64,000 bases of DNA from UBA1231 sp045123185 (lineage in GTDB: Bacteria; Bacillota_I; Bacilli_A; ML615J-28; CAG-313), in contig JBGVIL010000086.1 in assembly GCA_045123185.1 (NCBI GenBank), forward strand, positions 14,469-78,468, read 5' to 3'. Positions 59,006 through 64,000 of this stretch are shown here, piece after piece. The notes under the pieces were generated by a model. That model was not told the DNA's origin. It made no database searches and worked only from the letters and a program-made list of their open reading frames with translations. The number at the start of each line of letters is the position of its first letter. The stretch's first letter is position 1. Position numbers and translations under genes: made by a program.

Positions 59006-59137
59006 ATGATGAAAACTTTAAATACACATATGAGTAGTAGTTGGTTTGTAGATGTATGTAGTACATTTACTCACTCTTTTATGTGTATTGGTTATGATAC
59101 ATTTTGTGGTTTTGATGATACTAAAGAAGTAGGATAA
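59006..59137 (+). CDS. Hypothetical protein, 43 aa
   Basis: Ser/Cys/Phe-rich short ORF (MMKTLNTHMSSSWFVDVCSTFTH) between tRNA-Glu and a terminator. Weak support. Confidence 0.35.
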   Translation: MMKTLNTHMSSSWFVDVCSTFTHSFMCIGYDTFCGFDDTKEVG

Positions 59138-59167
59138 ATAAGCACTCTTTAAACTCTATATATTCCC

Positions 59168-59213
59168 AAGATGTTGATTAACAATTTTTAAAGTTATCAA
59201 CATCTTTTTTTTT
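59168..59213 (+). terminator. Intrinsic terminator of the tRNA/HNH unit
   Basis: AAGATGTTGAT / ATCAACATCTT stem, then T9. Confidence 0.85.
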
Positions 59214-59220
59214 TGTTTTT

Positions 59221-59256
59221 ATTTGTATATTTCAAAAATTATTTGTATTTTTGTAA
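59221..59256 (+). promoter_or_regulatory. Bacteroidetes-type promoter
   Basis: TTTGTATATTTC (-33) and TTATTTGTATTTTTGTAAAG (-7). Confidence 0.7.
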
Positions 59257-59276
59257 AGAGAATAAAAATATTATAA

Positions 59277-59762
59277 ATGAGAGAAATTAGTATTGAACAA
59301 CAAACATACATAAATGAAAAATGGCATGAAGAATTTATAGATTGTTCATTTTTTAATGGTGATGAAAGTGTTGATAATAGTATTTTAGGCGATTATCAAA
59401 TATGGTTATATGATGGGTGGGGTTATGATAATTCAGAACCGCATTGCCAATTAATGTCACCAAATAGAAATTTTGTTATTAAAATATCATTAATTACAAA
59501 TAATGTTATTGATGTGTTAGTTAATGATAATAATTTAAATGTTAATGATGTTTTAATATTATATAATAAATGGTTAGTTGATAAAAATATATCTATTAAA
59601 AATAGAACTAATGCTCACATGTTATATACGTTTTATGATGGCGAATATTATTTTTTTAAATCAAAAATTGAAAAATATGTTAAAGATAATAATATTACGC
59701 CTAATATAAACTTAATATCATATTTAAAATTTGTAAATGAAAAATGGGAAAAAAGATTATAA
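59277..59762 (+). CDS. Unknown protein, paralogue trio member 1
   Basis: 161 aa. GDYQIWLYDGWGYDNSEPHCQLMSPNRNFVIKISLITNNVIDVL is a beta-rich core also recognisable in the next two genes. Overlaps the next start by 19 nt. Confidence 0.55.
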   Translation: MREISIEQQTYINEKWHEEFIDCSFFNGDESVDNSILGDYQIWLYDGWGYDNSEPHCQLMSPNRNFVIKISLITNNVIDVLVNDNNLNVNDVLILYNKWLVDKNISIKNRTNAHMLYTFYDGEYYFFKSKIEKYVKDNNITPNINLISYLKFVNEKWEKRL

Positions 59763-60181
59763 TAAACGAGACACAAGAAAAAATTTTATTAAATAGTTTA
59801 TTGAGTGAATATTATGAAACAATTAGAAATCCTTTATTAAAAAATAATATAATTTGTGTTTATAAAAATGATAGAGAAGGTTATACTCCACATATTCATA
59901 TTAGACATAATAATGGAGAAATTGAAATAGAAGTAAGTTTATTAGATTTTAATATTATTAATGTTAAAAGACCAAATAATGGAATTTGTGATTGGGGTGG
60001 TTATAATGATATTAAAAAACCATTTTTTAAGTGGTTAAATAAAACTAAAAATATTTTTTCATTATTTGAATTATGGGATGGTAATAATGAAATGAATACA
60101 TTATATGATTTTGTTAAAAAACATAATATAAATTGTTCTACTATTTTAAATGAATATTTTAAAATTAATGGTTATGGATAA
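59744..60181 (+). CDS. Unknown protein, paralogue trio member 2
   Basis: 145 aa. Tag-like start (KKIIINETQEKILLNSLLSEYYE), then PHIHIRHNNGEIEIEVSLLDFNIINVKRPN, matching the core of the neighbours. Confidence 0.55.
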   Translation: MGKKIIINETQEKILLNSLLSEYYETIRNPLLKNNIICVYKNDREGYTPHIHIRHNNGEIEIEVSLLDFNIINVKRPNNGICDWGGYNDIKKPFFKWLNKTKNIFSLFELWDGNNEMNTLYDFVKKHNINCSTILNEYFKINGYG

Positions 60182-60566
60182 TTTAAGAAAAACATACCTA
60201 GATAGTTGTTGTGTATTTAATACAATTAATGAATTAAATGGTTATTCATTATATATATATAATGATTTTTATTTAAGTAAAGAGCCTAATTTTTATTTAA
60301 TTAAAAATGATTTTAAAATTAAAATTAGTTTAATTACATTTAAAATATTAAATAACGTTCATATTGATGAAAAATTATATAATAATCTTATTTTGTTTTT
60401 AAAAGATAAGAAAACAAAATTATATGAAAAGTGGGACTCATTAAACTGTAATAGAAATTCTATTTTTTTATATATATTAAATATGGATTTAATTAATGAT
60501 ATAACTGATAATGAATTATTGTTATATTATAACACTCAAATAGATTTAATTTCTGAATTTAAATGA
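60174..60566 (+). CDS. Unknown protein, paralogue trio member 3
   Basis: 130 aa from ATG 60174 (8-nt overlap preferred to 32 nt). YSLYIYNDFYLSKEPNFYLIKNDFKIKISLITFKILNNV parallels the two preceding genes. Function unknown. Confidence 0.5.
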   Translation: MDNLRKTYLDSCCVFNTINELNGYSLYIYNDFYLSKEPNFYLIKNDFKIKISLITFKILNNVHIDEKLYNNLILFLKDKKTKLYEKWDSLNCNRNSIFLYILNMDLINDITDNELLLYYNTQIDLISEFK

Positions 60567-60901
60567 AAAAATATATACGTATTGGTGAAATACCACCAAC
60601 AGAAGAATCAAGAATTTACAATGGTGATGTTATTGTTGGTATTGAAAAAGGTGTTTCTGTTTATGAAGCAATAGAATATGATGGTAAATGGAGAATAATA
60701 ATGCCATTACCATTTAAAGAAGGTCAAGGTAATACATATGAAACATTAATTCAAGAGGTAACTCAATGTAGATATAAAATTTCTAACCCTAGAAAGGTTT
60801 ATTTAGTTAGTGGTGATGAAGTTGGTATTGGTAGTGACAATGAACCTTTATTAAAAAATATTAAAATATTGGAAGACATTACTGAACAATTTATGAAATA
60901 A
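60563..60901 (+). CDS. Hypothetical protein, 112 aa
   Basis: KYIRIGEIPPTEESRIYNGDVIVGIEKGVSVYEAIEYDGKWRIIMPLPF looks beta-rich. Overlaps the previous gene (ATGA). Confidence 0.6.
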   Translation: MKKYIRIGEIPPTEESRIYNGDVIVGIEKGVSVYEAIEYDGKWRIIMPLPFKEGQGNTYETLIQEVTQCRYKISNPRKVYLVSGDEVGIGSDNEPLLKNIKILEDITEQFMK

Positions 60902-60921
60902 TAAAGTTATAATTAAATATT

Positions 60922-61323
60922 ATGAAAAAATTTTTAGTTTTATTTTCATTTTTGATGGTATCATTAATGGGGTTTGCTCAAAGTGAGCAATGGTATCAAG
61001 CAACTAGTTTTGCATATAAAACAACTAATTATTATGGTAATTGGAGTGCTTGGTCTGATTGGCAATATTCAGATGTTAAGATTAAATTTGAAACACATAA
61101 GGATATAATTGTAATATATAGTAAGGATATTCAAGCATTTGCCATATATGATACATTAAATCCACCTTATGACCCAAATGGTCAACAAGTTGCTTTTGCT
61201 GCTTATGATGGTGATGGCGTTAAATGTCATATTAGATTGAGGATTGAAAATAATGGTAATTCACAAATATATTGCGAATATTCAAATATTATATATGTGT
61301 ATAATGTAAAACGAATACAATAA
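60922..61323 (+). CDS. Secreted protein, 133 aa
   Basis: Signal peptide MKKFLVLFSFLMVSLMGFAQ with likely cleavage after GFA, followed by a Trp/Tyr-rich beta domain (NWSAWSDWQYSDVKIKFETHKDI). Exported from the host cell or to the periplasm. Function unknown. Confidence 0.65.
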   Translation: MKKFLVLFSFLMVSLMGFAQSEQWYQATSFAYKTTNYYGNWSAWSDWQYSDVKIKFETHKDIIVIYSKDIQAFAIYDTLNPPYDPNGQQVAFAAYDGDGVKCHIRLRIENNGNSQIYCEYSNIIYVYNVKRIQ

Positions 61324-61329
61324 AATGTT

Positions 61330-61887
61330 ATGAAAAAAGTAGGTGTTATTTTAGCAAGATTGCAACCAATACATAATGGTCATATTGCTTTAATTGAAAA
61401 GGCATCATGTGAAAATGATGAAGTTATTGTTTTAGTTGGTTCTGCTGATAAATTGAATGAGCGTAATCCGATACCATTTCCAATTCGCTTTAAAATGGCT
61501 TGTGATGCACTTTCTCATTTAAATAATGTTAGTGTTCATGGATTGGATGATTTATCAACAGAAGCGGATAATTCGCATGAATGGGGATTTTATTTGTATT
61601 CTAAGATTGTTACAATAATTCAACAATCAAATTTTACAATTTATTATTCTGATGGATTTGAAATTATAACATCTTGGTTTCCAGGATTCATTCTTCGCAA
61701 TAATGTTTCATTATCATTACTCGCTAGAGGTTCTGTTGAAAAAGGTATTTCAGCAACTAAAGTAAGAGAATTAATAATTGGTGAAAATTGGGAAGAACTT
61801 GAACATGTTGTGCCAAAATGTGTTTTTGATTTAAGAGATACAATTAAAACATATATTGAAATATCATCAATGTATTGTAAAAAATAA
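61330..61887 (+). CDS. NadM-type nicotinamide-nucleotide adenylyltransferase
   Basis: 185 aa. GVILARLQPIHNGHIALIEKA has the (H/T)xGH ATP site, VIVLVGSADKLNERNPIPFPIR the NMN/NadM-type RNP(F/I)-x-x-R segment, and GISATKVRELIIGENWEEL the ISxTxxR motif. Joins NMN and ATP to NAD+. Phage copies belong to NAD+ salvage routes that counter NAD+-depleting defences; here it stands with macro-domain, NADAR and Tad2-like genes. Confidence 0.88.
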   Translation: MKKVGVILARLQPIHNGHIALIEKASCENDEVIVLVGSADKLNERNPIPFPIRFKMACDALSHLNNVSVHGLDDLSTEADNSHEWGFYLYSKIVTIIQQSNFTIYYSDGFEIITSWFPGFILRNNVSLSLLARGSVEKGISATKVRELIIGENWEELEHVVPKCVFDLRDTIKTYIEISSMYCKK

Positions 61888-61894
61888 AAAGATT

Positions 61895-61967
61895 CAGATA
61901 CTTAGTTCAATGGTAGAATTCAATACTCCAGATATTGCGATAACTGTTCGATTCGGTTAGTATCTGC
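61895..61967 (+). tRNA. tRNA-Trp (CCA)
   Basis: Acceptor CAGATAC/GTATCTG, anticodon stem CAATA/TATTG around CTCCAGA, T-arm AACTGTTCGATTCGGTT. Confidence 0.88.
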
Positions 61968-61978
61968 AAATAAAATTT

Positions 61979-62056
61979 GGGAACGTGGTGTAGGTGGTCC
62001 GCACGATTGACTGAAAATCAATAGGAGTTTTAATGGTTCAATTCCAACCGTTCTCA
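61979..62056 (+). tRNA. tRNA-Phe (GAA)
   Basis: Acceptor GGGAACG/CGTTCTC, D-arm GTG..CAC, anticodon stem ATTGA/TCAAT around CTGAAAA, variable region of about 11 nt (AGGAGTTTTAA), T-arm TGGTTCAATTCCA. Confidence 0.88.
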
Positions 62057-62080
62057 CTAATAATATTACATTTTTTTAAG

Positions 62081-62100
62081 GCAATTAGTTTAGTGGTTAT
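62081..62100 (+). pseudogene. 5' tRNA fragment used as a leader
   Basis: GGCAATTAGTTTAGTGGTTA resembles the 5' third of the tRNA at 62677 and runs straight into the start codon of the next gene; no matching 3' half was found. Confidence 0.45.
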
Positions 62101-62431
62101 GAATACAAATAAAATTTTAACATTTATTAAGTTATCAAATCGTTGGTTTATTGATATACCTTGGGATGGTATGATTGAAGATTTGGAAATGGTTAGTGGT
62201 GCTGATTTATTTTTAGATGTATTATCAAATGGTAAGAAAATAATAACATTAGAAGTAGGTACAAGTGAAATATATGGTGCTGAAAAGATGACTATGATTA
62301 GTGATGATGAATATGGTGCTTTTTATAAAATATATACATATGATTTTAAAGGTGAAATATGGTTATGTAATGTAACAAAGCATATATTTGGTGAATTTCC
62401 AAATGAATTTTGGTTTAAGATTGTTAAGTAA
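62099..62431 (+). CDS. Hypothetical protein, 110 aa
   Basis: Start at ATG 62099; the longer frame begins inside tRNA-Phe. FIKLSNRWFIDIPWDGMIEDLEMVSGADLFLDVL and FKGEIWLCNVTKHIFGEFPNEFWFKIVK suggest an alpha/beta protein I associate with Bacteroides genomes; unknown function. Confidence 0.55.
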   Translation: MNTNKILTFIKLSNRWFIDIPWDGMIEDLEMVSGADLFLDVLSNGKKIITLEVGTSEIYGAEKMTMISDDEYGAFYKIYTYDFKGEIWLCNVTKHIFGEFPNEFWFKIVK

Positions 62432-62462
62432 TATATAAAGTCTAGTACGATAAATAAAATAC

Positions 62463-62545
62463 TTATATCTAAGTTAGCGAATCCATAACAATACATTTAA
62501 GGAGTATTGATAGATATAATGTGGTGGAGAATCGGGAATCCACAT
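62463..62545 (+). ncRNA. Structured noncoding region before tRNA-Ser
   Basis: TTATATCTA (62463) / TAGATATAA (62511), 9 bp, enclosing CAATAC/GTATTG, then ATGTGG/CCACAT. No ORF. Class not recognised. Confidence 0.45.
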
Positions 62546-62582
62546 TTATATATTATAATTTTTCACATATAAAAAAAATTAA

Positions 62583-62666
62583 GGAGAGTAAACTTAGCGA
62601 GTGTTAAGGGCTGTCTGCTAAACAGTTTGTACCAATAGGTATGTGGGGCGGGACCACTGCTCTCCG
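62583..62666 (+). tRNA. tRNA-Ser (GCT)
   Basis: Acceptor GGAGAGT/GCTCTCC, anticodon stem CTGT/ACAG around CTGCTAA, long variable arm, T-arm-like GGGCGGGACCACTGC with an unusual loop lacking TTC. 84 nt. Confidence 0.78.
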
Positions 62667-62676
62667 CTTTATATAT

Positions 62677-62749
62677 GGCGTTTATAGTTTAGTGGTTAAA
62701 ATACTAGATTATGGTTCTAGTGTCGTGAGTTTGATTCTCACTAAACACC
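62677..62749 (+). tRNA. tRNA-His-like with anticodon ATG
   Basis: G-1 and C73 are present, the tRNA-His identity pair. Acceptor GCGTTTA/TAAACAC has a C-A mismatch at 2-71. Anticodon stem CTAGA/TCTAG, loop TTATGGT gives ATG at 62711-62713 in place of the normal GTG. T-arm GTGAGTTTGATTCTCAC. Confidence 0.75.
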
Positions 62750-62787
62750 CATTTTAGAATTATTAATTAAAAAAAAATATATAAGTT

Positions 62788-63087
62788 ATGTCAGAATTGG
62801 AATATTGTCATGAAATTGATGAATTTGAAAATGCTCCATTAAAGGATGAAGTTTTTAATTTCAATAGTGTTGATATGAATGTTGGTGAGGTTCATAAAAT
62901 GCATCGAATTGGTGAATGTAATGCATTTTATCCATTAAATGAAGAAGAAATGAAACTTTTTGCTGAATATGGAATTAATGGTGATTTTCTTAGAAGAGTA
63001 AATAATGAATATGTAAATACATTTTTCAATATTAAATATACTATTAATAGTAGAGGTCATGTTATTAAACATTTTAACTTTTATTAA
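62788..63087 (+). CDS. Hypothetical protein, 99 aa
   Basis: NSVDMNVGEVHKMHRIGECNAFYPLNEEEMKLFAEYGINGDFLRRVNNEYVN: unknown, alpha/beta. Confidence 0.6.
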   Translation: MSELEYCHEIDEFENAPLKDEVFNFNSVDMNVGEVHKMHRIGECNAFYPLNEEEMKLFAEYGINGDFLRRVNNEYVNTFFNIKYTINSRGHVIKHFNFY

Positions 63088-63096
63088 CATTAATAA

Positions 63097-63132
63097 TTTT
63101 GTTTTTTAATATAAAATTTGTATTTTTGCAAT
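63097..63132 (+). promoter_or_regulatory. Bacteroidetes-type promoter
   Basis: TTTGTTTTTTAA (-33) and AAATTTGTATTTTTGCAATA (-7) upstream of tRNA-Met. Confidence 0.7.
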
Positions 63133-63167
63133 ATAAATTAAGTGTGAATAGTTTATTTCACACAAAT

Positions 63168-63239
63168 CACGATATAACTCAATGGTAGAGTATCTCTTTC
63201 ATACGGAGAATGTTAATGGTTCGAATCCATTTATCGTGA
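63168..63239 (+). tRNA. tRNA-Met (CAT)
   Basis: Acceptor CACGATA/TATCGTG, anticodon stem TCTCT/GGAGA around TTCATAC, T-arm ATGGTTCGAATCCAT. Could be Ile2 after lysidine modification. Confidence 0.85.
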
Positions 63240-63260
63240 CAATTTTAATAATAAAATGTT

Positions 63261-63611
63261 ATGTTTAAGGATAAAAAACAATTACTTTATAGGTTTTTAA
63301 AGGATAATAAATTATTCACAAATAAAGTTGTTAAGAATAATATAATATTAAGAAATCATTATGACATATCAGTTGGTATATTTGATGAACATATTTCTTG
63401 GTGTGGAACAATTGAAGGTTATAAGTTTTGGTTGACAACACAATGTGATTTTTTATTATTTTTAATAAAAAATGATGTTAATAATTTATTTAAAAAAAGT
63501 GCAGTTCAAAGTAAATTAGAACATATGATTAGAAGATGTAAAAATGAATCAAGATTTGATAAATCTTATGAAAGTTTAATTGAATTTTATTCTAAATATT
63601 TAGAAAATTAA
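63261..63611 (+). CDS. Hypothetical protein, 116 aa
   Basis: KKQLLYRFLKDNKLFTNKVVKNN and GIFDEHISWCGTIEGYKFW. Faint resemblance in the first 20 residues to the FYEYW family (LLKNNxLF). Unknown. Confidence 0.55.
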   Translation: MFKDKKQLLYRFLKDNKLFTNKVVKNNIILRNHYDISVGIFDEHISWCGTIEGYKFWLTTQCDFLLFLIKNDVNNLFKKSAVQSKLEHMIRRCKNESRFDKSYESLIEFYSKYLEN

Positions 63612-63630
63612 TATAATAAAAAATATAGTT

Positions 63631-63846
63631 ATGGGAAAATTTGTTGCATATTATTATGAAGGTAATGGTACTGAAAAGAAAAAAATTGGCTCATTTAGTG
63701 AACGTGATAATGCTGTAATTGCTTGTGCTGATTATAACAATGAATACTGTTTGGATAAACGTGAAGATAGAATTGAAGGATTGATGTCAAGAGATTTTTA
63801 CATCATTGGTTGCGGTCCTCGTCAATTTTCAATTGAAGAAGAATAA
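63631..63846 (+). CDS. Hypothetical protein, 71 aa
   Basis: MGKFVAYYYEGNGTEKKKIGSFSERDNAVIACADYNNEY: small alpha/beta protein, unknown. Confidence 0.6.
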   Translation: MGKFVAYYYEGNGTEKKKIGSFSERDNAVIACADYNNEYCLDKREDRIEGLMSRDFYIIGCGPRQFSIEEE

Positions 63847-63857
63847 AAAAATATTTA

Positions 63858-63990
63858 GGAAACTAACAGCAAAGTATTTTTTCTAGAGGGAGTCGGTGAA
63901 TTTAATTCATGCAAGTTCGAATCTTGCTATCAAATTTTTATTTGATATGGTGAAATTGGTGAGACACGCTGATGCAAGAGAAATGTTTCC
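63858..63990 (+). tRNA. Circularly permuted tRNA, probably Leu type
   Basis: The 3' half comes first: variable arm TGAAT-TTA-ATTCA, T-arm GCAAGTTCGAATCTTGC (63911-63927), acceptor 3' strand TATCAAA (63928-63934). After a 6-nt loop comes the acceptor 5' strand TTTGATA (63941-63947), then TGGTGAAATTGGTGAGACACGC, a Leu-type D-arm. CTGAT can pair with GTCGG as anticodon stem. The whole is closed by GGAAAC/GTTTCC. The anticodon would be formed at the junction and is not resolved. Confidence 0.65.
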
Positions 63991-64000
63991 GTAAAAAAAA

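Noticed and set aside
63858..63990. Hammerhead ribozyme around the permuted tRNA
   Set aside because: CTGATG...GAAATGTTTCC and GGAAACTA look hammerhead-like, but the invariant A after CTGATG is missing, stem II does not form, and copy 1 (54741) lacks both motifs.

Overview
The window looks like a contiguous piece of a large, AT-rich double-stranded DNA phage that infects a Bacteroidetes host. Intergenic regions repeatedly carry the Bacteroidetes-type promoter (a TTTG-like -33 element and a TAnnTTTG(C) -7 element). Genes are short, almost all on the plus strand, and tightly packed with ATGA-type overlaps. Virion, replication and metabolic genes are mixed with many tRNAs and selfish elements. 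TAA, TAG and TGA all end genes, so the standard bacterial code applies. The window has no clear end and is probably an internal segment.

Layout. 0-5 kb: Mom-like acetyltransferase, P-loop kinase, ClpP and small unknowns. 5.3-8 kb: an 888-aa tail fibre with an intramolecular chaperone. 8-12.7 kb: a RecB-like nuclease carrying an intein, a HAD phosphatase, a PTP-like phosphatase and a metallophosphoesterase. 12.8-19.4 kb: DnaK (split by a group I intron), DnaJ, Nudix, a macro-like protein, IF-3 and a sigma factor. 19.9-25.2 kb: Vsr-like nuclease, a TROVE/vWA protein, a YqeY-like gene with an internal stop, and a Tad2/DUF2829-like gene split by a TnpB-bearing insertion. 25.3-34 kb: DarG-like macro domain, radical SAM protein, phosphoribosyltransferase, methyltransferase, rubredoxin, and paralogous unknowns with an HNH insertion. 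34.1-36.7 kb: a compact Cas12f-like effector, a probable tracrRNA and a 13-repeat CRISPR array. 36.8-40.5 kb: second Vsr-like nuclease, TyrRS, and a NADAR gene with an in-frame stop. 40.5-47 kb: small accessory genes, several preceded by near-identical terminator-promoter cassettes, plus an odd nested tRNA-like pair. 47-53 kb: PD-(D/E)XK nuclease, SSB, TelA, S24/S26-like protein. 53-64 kb: a tRNA-rich region with two group I introns, structured noncoding RNAs, an HNH gene, a metalloprotease, an NMN adenylyltransferase, and at the edge an apparently circularly permuted tRNA.

Themes. (1) Takeover of host translation and proteostasis: IF-3, TyrRS, about 14 recognisable tRNAs, sigma factor, DnaK/DnaJ, ClpP. 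(2) A spread-out NAD+/ADP-ribose toolkit that fits counter-defence: DarG-like macro domain, second macro-like protein, NADAR, NMN adenylyltransferase, PRPP-type transferase, Tad2-like protein. (3) A phage-borne miniature type V CRISPR system without adaptation genes. (4) A dense load of selfish elements: class 3 intein, three group I introns, TnpB, HNH and Vsr-like nucleases. (5) Unusual tRNA architecture (permuted or nested tRNA-like genes, a tRNA-His with anticodon ATG), which I consider, with the CRISPR system, the least ordinary content here.
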